49,111 nt of DNA from Ruminococcus sp. (GCA_029258605.1 JARHYE010000079.1:1-49111); one strand, 5' to 3'. Shown: positions 28,435 through 39,812, counted from the stretch's first letter. Numbers and translations are program-made. The notes: a model not told the origin generated them from the letters alone.

Positions 28435-30702
28435 ATGATAAAGTTATTTGAAAAAGGTGTTTATCTTTTAAATGGTACACAGATTATCGAAGATGAAACA
28501 ACAATTCCAGTTTCAATTTCAAAAGAAGAAGCATCTGAAAATACGATTGCATATCGTATTTTAAAGGCACATAATACTGTGTCTGACATGGAGCATCTTC
28601 AGATTAAATTTGATAAACTTACATCCCATGACATTACGTTTGTAGGGATTATTCAGACAGCAAGAGCTTCAGGACTTGAGAAATTCCCGATCCCATATGT
28701 ACTTACAAACTGTCACAATAGTCTTTGTGCAGTAGGTGGTACGATCAATGAAGATGATCATATGTTTGGACTTTCTTGTGCCAAGAAATATGGTGGTGTT
28801 TATGTTCCACCTCATCAAGCCGTAATTCATCAGTATGCAAGAGAGATGCTTGCTAGTGCAGGTGCGATGATTCTAGGATCAGACAGCCATACCCGTTATG
28901 GAGCACTTGGAACAATGGCCATGGGAGAAGGCGGTCCAGAACTTGTAAAGCAACTTCTCAACAAGACTTATGACATCAAAAGACCAGAAGTGATCGCCAT
29001 TTATTTAGATGGAGAACCTGCAAAGGGAGTAGGACCACAGGACGTGGCTCTGGCTATTATTGGCGCTACATTTGGAAACGGATATGTGAATAATAAAGTT
29101 ATGGAATTCGTAGGTCCAGGGGTAGATAAATTAAGTGCAGATTTCCGTATAGGAATAGATGTTATGACCACAGAAACGACCTGTCTTAGTTCCATTTGGA
29201 AAACAGATGATAAGATTCGCGAATTTTATCAGATTCATGGAAGAGAACAAGATTACAAAGAATTAAATCCAGGAGAAGTTACTTATTACGATGGTATGGT
29301 ATACGTTGATTTAAGTAAGATCAAACCAATGATTGCCATGCCGTTCCATCCAAGTAATGTATATACCATTGAGGAATTGAATGCAAATTTAAAAGATATT
29401 TTGCATGATGTAGAGAAAAAAGCAATGGTAAGTCTTGATGGCGCAGTAGAGTATTCACTTCAAGACAAGATAAGAAATGGAAAACTTTACGTAGAACAAG
29501 GGATTATTGCCGGATGCGCAGGTGGGGGCTTTGAAAATATCTGTGCCGCAGCAGACATTATGCGTGGTAGAAATATAGGAAACGATGCCTTTACCTTTAG
29601 TGTTTATCCAGCTAGTACGCCAATTTACCTGGAGCTTGTAAGAAATGGTGTGGTTGCAGATCTTATGGCAGCAGGAAGTGTTGTGAAAACAGCATTTTGC
29701 GGACCATGCTTTGGAGCAGGTGATACACCGGCAAATAATGAATTTTCTATTAGACATACGACAAGAAACTTCCCAAATAGAGAAGGATCAAAATTACAGA
29801 GTGGACAAATTGCATCGGTTGCGCTTATGGATGCACGTTCTATCGCAGCTACAGCGGCGAATAAAGGCTATCTTACTTCTGCAACAGATTTGGATGTGGA
29901 ATATAAAGGTCAGAAATACTTCTTTGATCAAAGTATTTATGCAAATCGAGTGTTTGACAGCAAAGGTGTTGCAGAGCCAGAGACAAAAATTCAGTTTGGA
30001 CCGAATATAAAAGACTGGCCAGCAATGCCTGCACTTCCAGAAAATCTTCTTTTGAAGATTGTTTCTGAGATTCATGATCCAGTTACAACAACAGATGAAT
30101 TGATCCCATCAGGAGAGACTTCATCTTATCGATCCAATCCACTTGGACTTGCAGAGTTTGCATTATCTAGAAAAGATCCAGAATATGTTTCTCGTGCAAA
30201 AGAAGTAAAAAAAGCACAGGATGCAAAAGACGATTGTCAGAACCAGGAAGACGCTTTGAAAGAAGTTATACCAGTTGTATGTAAAATTCAGCAGACAAAG
30301 CCAGAAGTGCAATTAGAGAATTTAGGAATTGGCAGCACTATTTTTGCAGTAAAGCCAGGGGATGGTTCTGCGCGTGAACAGGCAGCTTCTTGTCAGAAAG
30401 TGCTTGGTGGATGGGCAAATATCGCCAATGAATATGCTACGAAACGTTACCGCTCAAATCTTATTAACTGGGGAATGTTACCTTTGATCACAAAAGAGGA
30501 TCATGAACATCTTCCATATCACAATGGAGATTATATTTTTATTCCAGATGTGAAAAAAGCAATTGAAGAAAAATGGGAGATTCTTCCAGCCTATGTTGTG
30601 AAAGAAAACCTTGAAAAGGTAGAATTTAGACTGGGCGAATTAACAGATGTAGAACGAGAGATTATTTTAAAAGGATGTCTCATTAATTACTACAGAGAAT
30701 AA
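28435..30702 (+). CDS. Aconitase-family hydratase (YbhJ-like)
   Basis: [63 protein letters not shown]: aconitase-superfamily signatures. Confidence 0.88.
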   Translation: MIKLFEKGVYLLNGTQIIEDETTIPVSISKEEASENTIAYRILKAHNTVSDMEHLQIKFDKLTSHDITFVGIIQTARASGLEKFPIPYVLTNCHNSLCAVGGTINEDDHMFGLSCAKKYGGVYVPPHQAVIHQYAREMLASAGAMILGSDSHTRYGALGTMAMGEGGPELVKQLLNKTYDIKRPEVIAIYLDGEPAKGVGPQDVALAIIGATFGNGYVNNKVMEFVGPGVDKLSADFRIGIDVMTTETTCLSSIWKTDDKIREFYQIHGREQDYKELNPGEVTYYDGMVYVDLSKIKPMIAMPFHPSNVYTIEELNANLKDILHDVEKKAMVSLDGAVEYSLQDKIRNGKLYVEQGIIAGCAGGGFENICAAADIMRGRNIGNDAFTFSVYPASTPIYLELVRNGVVADLMAAGSVVKTAFCGPCFGAGDTPANNEFSIRHTTRNFPNREGSKLQSGQIASVALMDARSIAATAANKGYLTSATDLDVEYKGQKYFFDQSIYANRVFDSKGVAEPETKIQFGPNIKDWPAMPALPENLLLKIVSEIHDPVTTTDELIPSGETSSYRSNPLGLAEFALSRKDPEYVSRAKEVKKAQDAKDDCQNQEDALKEVIPVVCKIQQTKPEVQLENLGIGSTIFAVKPGDGSAREQAASCQKVLGGWANIANEYATKRYRSNLINWGMLPLITKEDHEHLPYHNGDYIFIPDVKKAIEEKWEILPAYVVKENLEKVEFRLGELTDVEREIILKGCLINYYRE

Positions 30703-30710
30703 AAGAAAAA

Positions 30711-30752
30711 ATCAAAAAGAAAAGGGGGTGTTGTCCCCCTTTTCTTTTTGAT
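30711..30752. terminator. Bidirectional intrinsic terminator
   Basis: atcaaaaagaaaaggggg-tgttgt-cccccttttctttttgat. Confidence 0.9.
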
Positions 30753-30760
30753 ATAAAACC

Positions 30761-33700
30761 TTATTTATTTTTTTTCTTGTAAGTAGAATAACTTGCACCT
30801 GCAGAAAGAATTAATACAGACATCCACAAGAAGATTGGAGTTGTGTCTCCGGTTTTTGGTGTGGAAGGTTTCTTCGTAGGCTTCGTATTTGGTTTTGCAT
30901 TTGGTTTTGTATTTGGCTTCGTATTTGGTTTAAGATCCGGTTTTGAATCTGGTTTCGGATTTGGATTCGGATTAGGTTTTACATCCGGTGTTTTATTGGT
31001 AATCGTGATGTTTCCATGTGGAGTACCATATCTTTCGGCTGTTACCACTCCGTTTAATTCTTCAGAAACATAAGCCATTACAACTTCATCCAATGCAGTA
31101 CCAAGATTTGTATTCTTTGTAGCTACTTTAAATACATGATAGACATCGCCACCACTTGCTAAGAAATCATTTGTTGCAATATGGTAGACATCTTTTTCGT
31201 GGAATTTCTTACCATTTACAGACTGTATGGTCACACGTTTGATGGAGTTTGGTTTATGGTAAGTAGAACCTGGGTATTGATCTCCTTTATCAAATGGAAC
31301 AGATGTGTTTACAGTAAAGCGAATTCCAGCTACATGTGGAAAGCCACCGAGTGCTTCTGGAGTGACAGAAGTTGCAACTTCTAAAGCTTCTAGTAATTCA
31401 GTTCCAGTGATTTCCACGATACTAAGTTCATTTCCGAAAGGAAGAACAGTATTGATATCTTTCTTTGTAATGTCTCCAGCTGAGATAGAAGCACGGATTC
31501 CACCACCATTTGTTATAGCGGCATCTACAGGAATGTTTTCTTTGTTGCAAGCCCAAACCATAGCATCTGTGATGAGATTACCAAGGTTGGTTTCCTGAGT
31601 ACGAACGTGTTCTTTTAGGCCATCTAGTTCCACTTCTGTTTTACCGATTACGGTTCCGTATTCTTTATCAATAGCTGCCTGAATTTCATCTGCTTTTGCC
31701 TTGCAAGCAGGGTCAGGGTCTATGGCAAGCTCATCTGTAATAATCGATTCTACAGATTGAATTTTCTTGTCTTTGATTGTAACTTTTCCAATATTTTTCA
31801 ATTTTGTTCCAGTAGAGGTTAAGTAAGCACTTCCGATTTTGCCACTTCCTCCCGTTGCTTCTAACACTTCTTCTAACGTAGAATGAGAATGTCCATCAAT
31901 TAGAAGATCAATGCCTTTTACGTTTTTCAATAGATCAATAGAACCATGTCCTGCGGATTCCTTATCTGTTCCAAGGTGTCCCAAGCAGATAATGATATCA
32001 CAACCTTCTTTTTTAAGAAGATCCACTTGTTTTTGTGCACAAGCAAACATGTCTTTTGCATTTTTTGTGCCAAGGAAGGTGACATCTTTAATTTTAGCAG
32101 GATGTGCTTTTGTAGCAGTTTCAGGTGTATCCATTCCGAAAAAGCCAATTTTTGTTCCGTTGTTAGAAGTTACGATAAAGTGATCTTTGAATGCAAGTTC
32201 ATTTTTGTATAACACATTTGCAGCAAGAAGTGGAAATGCTGCATGTTGTTCTAGTTTCTTTAGATTTTCATAACCAAAATCAAATTCATGGTTACCAAGT
32301 GCACCAACATCGTAACCGGCAAGGTTCATCATTTCAATCGCGTTTAAACCTTGTGTGGTGTTTACGGTTGGATCGCCCTGTGCAAAGTCTCCAGCGTCGA
32401 CTAAAACAACAAAGTTGCCTTCTGCTTCTAATTGCTTCTTCAATGCTGCAACTTTTCCATAACCATGGATTGCACCATGTACATCGTTGGTATGTAATAC
32501 AACGATATTTTCTGATTGTGGTTGCGTTTGTGTCAGTGCTTCAATTTTTCGAAGACAGTTTTGTGCTTTCGTATTTAAAGCGACGCTAAGTGCGTTTGAT
32601 GAAGTAAAAGCAGTCAGTTCTTTTTTCAAAGAAACTAAAGTATTTTTGTCTGAAGGTTTGATACCATCTTTTTCCAAAGAAGCTAACATTTCTGTTATTT
32701 CATCTAATCTTGTGCCTACAGAAACAGTGTTTGCTTTTGTGTTGACACTAAGTTCTGGAATTTTATTTGCATTTGCTTCTTTTTTACTACGTAGAACATC
32801 AATGGTTGCAAGGTTATCAACTGGTGCATTTTCTAATGCAACAAGAGGAGTAAGTCCCTTAAAAACGGAACCATCTAAGGTTGCAGAATACTCATTGACG
32901 CATACATTATATGTGGTAGTTTCATCGTTGACATCAATAAATTGTCCGTCGTTTGTTACAATAGAGAGAACCTTAATTCCACCTTCTACAGGAATATAGG
33001 TTGCTTTAATTCCAGAGAACTGATCTCCTAAATTAGAAGCTTGATATCCACCATCCCATCCAATCGATGGATTGAGTCCAATTAAAGCGGATTCTAACTG
33101 TTTAGCAAGCTGTTTTCCTGTGACAGAATAGGTGAGAATGTGATTGCCAAATGGAGAAATTGTGTAAATATCGGCAACGGAAATCTCTCTTGAGGTACTT
33201 CCTTCTGGAATGGTAAGATCTGTTCGTATTCCACCACGATTTGCGAATGCAGCAATGGTGTTGTGCTCTTTTGTAATTTGGAGCATAAGATCTGTAATCC
33301 AGTTACCAGCTGTTGTGGCGGTTGTTTCATCGTTAATAGGTGAAGTTCTAGTAAGAGATGTTGTAACACTTCCTAATACTTCGGTCATTTCACCTTTGAT
33401 CGCTTCCCAAGCTTCTTTGCTAATTGACAGTACTTCCGGATCCATGTTTGCAGCATTGGATTCGTATAGATGAGAATGATCTTGTTTATAAGGAGCAATT
33501 TCAACGTACGTTGGTGTAGATACGGTTACATCTTTGGTTTCAGGATTAATCTGAATAGTTGCTTCTGAATAACCATAAAGGTTATGGTTTCCTTGCATAT
33601 AGGCAACCCCATTTTTAGCAACCCCATTTACTGCTTTGTGGGTATGTCCACCAGCCACGAGATCTACTAATTTTGGATTTACGCTTTCTGCAATTGAAAC

Positions 33701-34633
33701 AGGATCAGAGTGTGTTAAAATTACAATAATATCTGCTTCTTGATTTACTTTTTCAATGAGAGCATTTAGTTTTGTTTTATCTGTATCGATTTTATAAGGT
33801 GCAATTTTATCTGCTTTAATGTCAGCAGAATAATCATCGCTCCAACCAATAATACCAACTTTATAGTTTCCTTTTTGTACAATTGTGTAATCTTGTGTAA
33901 AATTTACACGATTTCCATTTAAATCGTAAAGATTACTCATTAAAACTGGAATGTCAGAATCACCATGGTGTGAACCAATGCTGTAAGGTGCCATGGTTCC
34001 TTTGCTGTCAGCTGCGTATTTTGTGACATCCCAGTCAAATTCGTGATTGCCAAGAGCAACAGCATCATATTTCATATGATCAATGGCTGCTAAAAGAGGT
34101 GCCCCAAAGGATTTGTTTGAATGAGGAGTTCCCTGGTAAGTGTCACCACCATCTAGTAATAATACCGTCTCACCATTGGCTCGTGCCTTGTTTACAACCC
34201 CACCGAAATAAGCCATTCGATATTCAAATGTGCTCTCGTTGTAACTGGAGATATCTGTAACATGACCATGAATATCTGTTGTTTGAAATACTTTGATCGT
34301 ATCTGGTGTTGTAGATTTTGTTGATTCACTTTCTTTGGAAGTATCTGTAGCTTCTTCTTTTTTCTCAGATAGATCTGGAGTTTGGGTGACATCCTCTGTA
34401 GTTCCAGACTCCGGAAGCACTTCTTCTGGCACCTCAGGCTTCGATTCTGTCTGGTCAGGGGTTTGAGGTTTTGATTCCGTCTGATCAGAAATTTCAGGTT
34501 TTGTTTCCGTAGATTCTGTAACAGTGGAGTCAGGTGCAGTTGCATGTTCTTCTGCATAGACAGATGGAATGTATGTCATTGTTAAAATCATTGCAAGAAG
34601 AAGTGCACTGGTTCGTTTCATGAAATTTTTCAT
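30761..34633 (-). CDS. Large cell-surface protein with two tandem 5'-nucleotidase/metallophosphoesterase modules and a PKTG sorting signal
   Basis: Signal peptide; VFQTTDIHGHVTD, LGNHEFDWD (module 1); VVLHTNDVHGAIHG, LGNHEFDFG (module 2); C-terminal STPKTGDTTPIFLWMSVLILSAGASYSTYKKKNK. Confidence 0.93.
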   Translation of the reverse strand: MKNFMKRTSALLLAMILTMTYIPSVYAEEHATAPDSTVTESTETKPEISDQTESKPQTPDQTESKPEVPEEVLPESGTTEDVTQTPDLSEKKEEATDTSKESESTKSTTPDTIKVFQTTDIHGHVTDISSYNESTFEYRMAYFGGVVNKARANGETVLLLDGGDTYQGTPHSNKSFGAPLLAAIDHMKYDAVALGNHEFDWDVTKYAADSKGTMAPYSIGSHHGDSDIPVLMSNLYDLNGNRVNFTQDYTIVQKGNYKVGIIGWSDDYSADIKADKIAPYKIDTDKTKLNALIEKVNQEADIIVILTHSDPVSIAESVNPKLVDLVAGGHTHKAVNGVAKNGVAYMQGNHNLYGYSEATIQINPETKDVTVSTPTYVEIAPYKQDHSHLYESNAANMDPEVLSISKEAWEAIKGEMTEVLGSVTTSLTRTSPINDETTATTAGNWITDLMLQITKEHNTIAAFANRGGIRTDLTIPEGSTSREISVADIYTISPFGNHILTYSVTGKQLAKQLESALIGLNPSIGWDGGYQASNLGDQFSGIKATYIPVEGGIKVLSIVTNDGQFIDVNDETTTYNVCVNEYSATLDGSVFKGLTPLVALENAPVDNLATIDVLRSKKEANANKIPELSVNTKANTVSVGTRLDEITEMLASLEKDGIKPSDKNTLVSLKKELTAFTSSNALSVALNTKAQNCLRKIEALTQTQPQSENIVVLHTNDVHGAIHGYGKVAALKKQLEAEGNFVVLVDAGDFAQGDPTVNTTQGLNAIEMMNLAGYDVGALGNHEFDFGYENLKKLEQHAAFPLLAANVLYKNELAFKDHFIVTSNNGTKIGFFGMDTPETATKAHPAKIKDVTFLGTKNAKDMFACAQKQVDLLKKEGCDIIICLGHLGTDKESAGHGSIDLLKNVKGIDLLIDGHSHSTLEEVLEATGGSGKIGSAYLTSTGTKLKNIGKVTIKDKKIQSVESIITDELAIDPDPACKAKADEIQAAIDKEYGTVIGKTEVELDGLKEHVRTQETNLGNLITDAMVWACNKENIPVDAAITNGGGIRASISAGDITKKDINTVLPFGNELSIVEITGTELLEALEVATSVTPEALGGFPHVAGIRFTVNTSVPFDKGDQYPGSTYHKPNSIKRVTIQSVNGKKFHEKDVYHIATNDFLASGGDVYHVFKVATKNTNLGTALDEVVMAYVSEELNGVVTAERYGTPHGNITITNKTPDVKPNPNPNPKPDSKPDLKPNTKPNTKPNAKPNTKPTKKPSTPKTGDTTPIFLWMSVLILSAGASYSTYKKKNK
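30867..30990 (-). repeat. Degenerate 12-bp tandem repeats encoding K-P-N/D wall-spanning repeats
   Basis: ttcgtatttggt/tttgcatttggt/tttgtatttggc/ttcgtatttggt... = KPNTKPNTKPNAKPNTKP. Confidence 0.85.
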
Positions 34634-34855
34634 GCGTATATTCCTCCTTTTGAAATATTTGCTTTATTTCAACAATAAAGCTATTGTACAGTCATCATAC
34701 CAAAAAACATACAAAACAACTAGAGCATATGTCCGAAAAACATAAAAATTATGCAAAATAGACAATGGGTATAAAGGAAAATGGATTGATACTTTCGAGA
34801 ATTTGTGCTTTGTGGTATAATTTCTACACTAGGAAGGTTGAAAGGATTCGAGTAT

Positions 34856-35617
34856 ATGATATTTGATACACATGCACATTATGATGATGAGCAGTTTGAT
34901 GAAGATAGAGAGTTGTTGCTTTCTTCTATGCAAGAAGGGGGCGTTGGAACAATTGTAGATGTTGCGGCAGATTTAGCGTCTTGGGATGCTATTAAAAAGA
35001 TGGTTGAAAAGTATCCGTTTGTTTATGGTGCTGCCGGGGTTCATCCAGACTATGTCGGGGAACTTTCCGAAGAGAAAATTTCTCAGCTTGGAGAACTTCT
35101 AAAAGAAGAAAAAATTGTTGCAGTAGGAGAGATTGGATTAGATTATTATTGGGATAAAGAAAATCATGAGACACAGAAAACATGGTTTATCCGTCAACTA
35201 AATCTTGCGAAAGAACGTTCTCTTCCAGTGATTATTCATAGTAGAGAAGCAGCTGCGGATACCATGGAGATTATGAAGACACATGGGCGAGATTTATCGG
35301 GCGTTATCCATTGCTATTCTTATTCTGTAGAGCAGGCGAAAGAATATGTAGATATGGGATTTTACATCGGGATTGGCGGTGTAGTTACATTTAAAAATGC
35401 AAAGAAGTTAAAAGAAGTGGTGGCGGAGATTCCACTGACCCACATTGTACTGGAAACGGATTGTCCATATTTATCACCCGTACCAAATAGAGGAAAAAGA
35501 AATTCTTCGTTTAATCTTATTTATGTTGCAGAAGAGATTGCAAAAATAAAAAATATTTCCGTAGAAGAAGTGATAAGTAAGACAGAAGAAAATGCAAGAA
35601 GATTATACCGTATATAA
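34856..35617 (+). CDS. TatD-family metal-dependent hydrolase
   Basis: MIFDTHAHYDDEQFDEDRE, GEIGLDYYWD, HSREAAADTMEIM, LETDCPYLSPVPNRGKRN. Confidence 0.93.
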   Translation: MIFDTHAHYDDEQFDEDRELLLSSMQEGGVGTIVDVAADLASWDAIKKMVEKYPFVYGAAGVHPDYVGELSEEKISQLGELLKEEKIVAVGEIGLDYYWDKENHETQKTWFIRQLNLAKERSLPVIIHSREAAADTMEIMKTHGRDLSGVIHCYSYSVEQAKEYVDMGFYIGIGGVVTFKNAKKLKEVVAEIPLTHIVLETDCPYLSPVPNRGKRNSSFNLIYVAEEIAKIKNISVEEVISKTEENARRLYRI

Positions 35618-35630
35618 AAAGGAGAATTAT

Positions 35631-36506
35631 ATGAAGGAGCCAACATTAGGAAATCCACAAAATACGATTGAAGTATTACAAAAGTATCAATTCAATTTTC
35701 AGAAAAAATTCGGGCAGAATTTTTTGATCGACACCCATGTGTTAGATAAGATTATTCGATCTGCAGAAATTACTAAAGAAGACATGGTATTAGAAATTGG
35801 TCCCGGAATAGGGACTATGACTCAGTATTTGGCGCAAGCGGCAGGGAAAGTGATCGCTGTGGAAATTGATAAAAATCTGATTCCAATTTTGGAAGATACA
35901 CTGGACGGATATGACAATGTACGTGTTATTAATGAAGATGTTTTAAAAGTAGATCTTGCAGCACTTGCAGAGAAAGAAAATGGCGGAAAACCAATGAAAG
36001 TGGTTGCAAATCTGCCTTATTATATTACCACGCCGATTATTATGGGATTATTTGAAAATCACGTTCCACTAAAGAGCATTACCATTATGGTACAAAAAGA
36101 AGTAGCGGATCGTATGCAGGTTGGTCCAGGGACAAAAGATTATGGTGCATTGTCACTGGCAGTTCAGTATTACGCAAAACCATACATTGTTGCAAATGTT
36201 CCGCCAAATTGTTTTATGCCACGACCAAAAGTGGGATCAGCGGTTATTCGTTTGGATCGCTATGAACAAGCTCCGGTACAGGTGGATGATGAAAAATTAA
36301 TGTTCCGAATGATTCGAGCTTCTTTTAATCAGAGAAGGAAGACTTTGGCAAATGGCCTGAAAAATTCACCAGAATTGAGTTTTACAAAAGAACAGGTTGA
36401 AGAAGCTATTGAGAGTCTTGGAAAAGGAGCAAGCATAAGAGGAGAAGCGTTAACGTTAGACGAATTTGCAACGCTTGCAAACTATTTCAGCCGCAATTTT
36501 AAATAG
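35631..36506 (+). CDS. rsmA: 16S rRNA (adenine(1518)-N(6)/adenine(1519)-N(6))-dimethyltransferase
   Basis: KFGQNFLIDTHVLDKIIRSAEI, VLEIGPGIGTMTQYLA, VVANLPYYITTPIIM, ASFNQRRKTLANGL. Confidence 0.95.
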   Translation: MKEPTLGNPQNTIEVLQKYQFNFQKKFGQNFLIDTHVLDKIIRSAEITKEDMVLEIGPGIGTMTQYLAQAAGKVIAVEIDKNLIPILEDTLDGYDNVRVINEDVLKVDLAALAEKENGGKPMKVVANLPYYITTPIIMGLFENHVPLKSITIMVQKEVADRMQVGPGTKDYGALSLAVQYYAKPYIVANVPPNCFMPRPKVGSAVIRLDRYEQAPVQVDDEKLMFRMIRASFNQRRKTLANGLKNSPELSFTKEQVEEAIESLGKGASIRGEALTLDEFATLANYFSRNFK

Positions 36507-36516
36507 TGTATAGAAC

Positions 36517-36555
36517 AAAAATGCGAAAGCTTTTCGGCTTTCGCATTTATTTTAA
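36517..36555. terminator. Bidirectional intrinsic terminator
   Basis: aaaaatgcgaaagc-ttttcg-gctttcgcatttatttt. Confidence 0.8.
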
Positions 36556-36557
36556 TA

Positions 36558-37295
36558 TTATTTAAGCAGTGCTGCATTTTTGTTGATTGTTTCTTGAATA
36601 ATGTTCTGAACATAGGCGCCAATTCGTTTTTTCTTTTCAGGATCCAACTGATTTGGATAAATTGGATCTCCGTATTCTAAAACAACAGAAACCTTTTTGA
36701 TACGTGGCATTTGATTTTCGAAGATGGCGGCCGTATTATTCATGGAAATTGGAACAATTGGACAGCCTGTCTTTGTGGAAATTTTAAAAGCGCCTTCTTT
36801 AAAAGGAAGCATACTTAATTCGTCCCCTTTGTTTCGGGTACCTTCTGGAAAAATACAAATGGAAACCCCTTGTTTTACATAGTCGATTGCTTTTAAAATT
36901 GTTTTTAATCCTTCTTTTGGATTTTCACGGTCTAAGAACAGACAATAAAGGTTTCTCATCCATGTTGACAAAGAAGGAACTTTTTCCATTTCTTTTTTTG
37001 CAACATAACCTGTTAAATTTTTACAACGAGAATAGGTTAGAAGAATGTCAAAGAAACTCCTATGATTTCCAATATAAAGCACAGGTTCATCTGGAATTTT
37101 CTCTTCTCCTATGACGGTGACTTCTACTCCTGTTATCCAAAGAATTACTTTAAATCCCCACTGTACAATACGTAGAGAACTGTAGTCTTTTGCCTTTTTG
37201 TTGAATTTACCAATCATCCATTCAACGAGAAATACGGGAATGGATAAAATCAGGTAAATCACAAGAAATACGGCAATACAAATAAATCTAAACAT
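36558..37295 (-). CDS. plsC: 1-acyl-sn-glycerol-3-phosphate acyltransferase; start revised to 37295
   Basis: NHRSFFDILLTY (HX4D), FPEGTRNKGDELSMLPFKEGAFKIS, VPISMNNT. Confidence 0.88.
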   Translation of the reverse strand: MFRFICIAVFLVIYLILSIPVFLVEWMIGKFNKKAKDYSSLRIVQWGFKVILWITGVEVTVIGEEKIPDEPVLYIGNHRSFFDILLTYSRCKNLTGYVAKKEMEKVPSLSTWMRNLYCLFLDRENPKEGLKTILKAIDYVKQGVSICIFPEGTRNKGDELSMLPFKEGAFKISTKTGCPIVPISMNNTAAIFENQMPRIKKVSVVLEYGDPIYPNQLDPEKKKRIGAYVQNIIQETINKNAALLK

Positions 37296-37492
37296 AATGC
37301 AAGGCCTCTTTTCTTTTTTTATATGTAAATATTCCAATCTTACATTGTTAGATTGTACCAAAGAGGAGTAAAAAAAACAAGTTTTCCCGAGATTCATAAA
37401 TATTTCATAGACATTTAATTGTATCGGGAGACATTTTCTAGTATAATTGAAAGAAAGGCAATTATACACAGACAAAAGAAAGGGTGATGTTA

Positions 37493-38872
37493 ATGACAAG
37501 AGTACTAAAGGACATCGACAATATTATATTTGAAAATACGCCAAAGATAGAAGAACTTGCAGAATTATGTTGCAAAAACAATGCAATAGACAAAGAATTG
37601 TATACAAAATATGAAGTTAAAAGAGGACTTCGAGATTTGAATGGAAAAGGCGTTCTTGCTGGACTTACGAATATTTCTGATGTATGTGCAAAAAAGATCG
37701 TGAATGGAGAAGAAGTACCATGTGAAGGAAATCTTTACTATAGAGGATACAACATTAAGGATCTTGTAAAAGGATTCCTTGATGCAGATCATCCGGGCTT
37801 CGAGGAGACAGCGTACTTACTTCTATTTGGAGAATTGCCAACAAAAGATCAGCTTGATGAATTTCAAGGTATGATTAGTGAAAGAAGAACATTACCACCT
37901 AATTTTGTTCGAGATGTTATTATGAAAGCAACGAGTAATGATATGATGAATATGATTTCTCGTTGTATTTTGAATCTGTATACCTATGACGAGAAAGCAG
38001 ATGATACATCCATTCCAAATGTTTTAAGACAATGCCTTAACTTGATCAGTCAATTTCCGATGTTGATGATCTATGGATATCACGCTTATAACTATAGAAG
38101 AGGCCAGGATCTCTACATTTATGCTCCAGATCCCAAATTATCTACTGCAGAAAATATTCTTATGATGCTTCGTGAGGATAGAAAATATACAGCGTTAGAG
38201 GCGAAAATACTTGATATGGCCTTGGTTCTTCATATGGATCACGGCGGTGGTAACAACTCTACTTTTACCACACATGTTGTTACATCCTCAGGTACCGATA
38301 CCTATTCTACGATCGCAGCAGCAATGGCTTCTTTAAAAGGACCAAAACATGGTGGTGCAAATGTAAAAGTTACGCAGATGTTTGAAGATATGAAGCAGAC
38401 ACTGACAGATTGGACAGATGAAGAGGAAATTCGAAACTATTTGAATGATTTGTTGGAGAAGAAAGCATTTGATAAAAAGGGATTGATTTATGGTATGGGG
38501 CATGCGATATACTCTGTATCTGACCCAAGAGCTGAAATATTTAAAACATTCGTAAAACAGCTGGCAATCGAAAAAGGATTTGAGAAGGAGTATGCTCTAT
38601 ATGAAAAAGTTGAGCGTATGGCTCCGGAAGTCATCAGCCAAAAGCGTAAGATGTACAAGGGAGTTAATGCGAATGTAGACTTTTATAGTGGACTTGTATA
38701 TAGCATGCTAGATCTTCCACCAGCACTTTATACACCAATTTTTGCAACTGCACGTATCGTAGGATGGAGTGCACACAGACTAGAAGAACTTAAAAACGTA
38801 GATAAGATTATTCGTCCTGCATATAAACCGCTTGCACCTTATAAGGAATATGTAAAATTAGAAGACAGATAA
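37493..38872 (+). CDS. Citrate synthase
   Basis: GLRDLNGKGVLAGLTNISDVCA...YRGYNIKDLV, LHMDHGGGNNSTFTTHVVTSSGTDTYSTIAAAMASLKGPKHGGAN, GMGHAIYSVSDPRAEI. Confidence 0.93.
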   Translation: MTRVLKDIDNIIFENTPKIEELAELCCKNNAIDKELYTKYEVKRGLRDLNGKGVLAGLTNISDVCAKKIVNGEEVPCEGNLYYRGYNIKDLVKGFLDADHPGFEETAYLLLFGELPTKDQLDEFQGMISERRTLPPNFVRDVIMKATSNDMMNMISRCILNLYTYDEKADDTSIPNVLRQCLNLISQFPMLMIYGYHAYNYRRGQDLYIYAPDPKLSTAENILMMLREDRKYTALEAKILDMALVLHMDHGGGNNSTFTTHVVTSSGTDTYSTIAAAMASLKGPKHGGANVKVTQMFEDMKQTLTDWTDEEEIRNYLNDLLEKKAFDKKGLIYGMGHAIYSVSDPRAEIFKTFVKQLAIEKGFEKEYALYEKVERMAPEVISQKRKMYKGVNANVDFYSGLVYSMLDLPPALYTPIFATARIVGWSAHRLEELKNVDKIIRPAYKPLAPYKEYVKLEDR

Positions 38873-38885
38873 AGGAACATATAAG

Positions 38886-39812
38886 ATGAGAGATGAGTTT
38901 TATTTTCCATCAAAAGATGGAAATACAGAGATTCATACAATTGAATGGAAACCAGAGGGCGAAGTAAAAGCAGTATTACAACTGTGTCATGGAATGGTTG
39001 AATATGTAGAACGATATTCAGAATTTGCAGAATATCTTTGTAAGCAAGGGTATTATGTTGTTGGAAACGATCATTTAGGTCATGGCAAATCCATCCAAAG
39101 TAAATCAGAATATGGATATTTTGAAGAGAAAGATGGAAATCAATGTGTTCTGGGAGATATGCGGACATTGCACGAGAGAGCTCGGAAAAAATATCCAGAT
39201 GTACCATATTTTTTACTAGGTCATAGTATGGGGTCGATTATGACACGGCAATATATCCAATTGTATGGCAGTGAATTAAGTGGAGTTATTCTTATGGGGG
39301 TTGTTGCAGATCAAAGTCCTCTTGTCCTTCATACTGGGATGTGGTTATGTAAGGTAACATCAAAAATCAGAGGATGGCATCATCGAAGTAAGTTGGTAGA
39401 TCAGATGGCAATTGGGCAATATAATAGAAAATTTCAGCCGTCAAAAACGAGAGCTGACTGGGTGACGAGTGATCTGCAGAAACTTGCACAATATGTGGAA
39501 GATCCGTTATGTTCATTTGTGTTTACAGTAAATGCATATTATCATATGTTTCGTGGATTGCTTCAATTACAGAAGAAAGAAAGTGTCTATGCCGTTCCCA
39601 AAAAGCTTCCTATGATTTTCATGGCGGGACTTGATGATCCGGTCGGAAATTTTGGAACTGGAGTGCGAAAAGTATACGAACGTTATAGAAAAGCAGGAAT
39701 GAAGGACGTTTGTTTACGTTTGTATTCTGGGGATCGACATGAATTGTTGAATGAGACAGACCGACAGCAAATTTATTTGGATATTTCCGAGTGGTTAAAT
39801 TCTAAAGAATAA
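38886..39812 (+). CDS. Alpha/beta hydrolase (lysophospholipase / monoacylglycerol lipase-like)
   Basis: GNDHLGHGKS, LLGHSMGSIMTRQY (nucleophile elbow), C-terminal YSGDRHELLNE. Confidence 0.9.
   Translation: MRDEFYFPSKDGNTEIHTIEWKPEGEVKAVLQLCHGMVEYVERYSEFAEYLCKQGYYVVGNDHLGHGKSIQSKSEYGYFEEKDGNQCVLGDMRTLHERARKKYPDVPYFLLGHSMGSIMTRQYIQLYGSELSGVILMGVVADQSPLVLHTGMWLCKVTSKIRGWHHRSKLVDQMAIGQYNRKFQPSKTRADWVTSDLQKLAQYVEDPLCSFVFTVNAYYHMFRGLLQLQKKESVYAVPKKLPMIFMAGLDDPVGNFGTGVRKVYERYRKAGMKDVCLRLYSGDRHELLNETDRQQIYLDISEWLNSKE

Noticed and set aside
30867-30990. Short tandem repeats that could suggest a CRISPR-like array
   Set aside because: Contiguous 12-bp units without spacers, in frame and encoding KPN repeats of a wall-spanning segment.
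31911-32999. Several + strand ORFs (90-170 aa) opposite the 5'-nucleotidase gene
   Set aside because: Mirror ORFs produced by codon bias of the real minus-strand gene; no recognisable domains.
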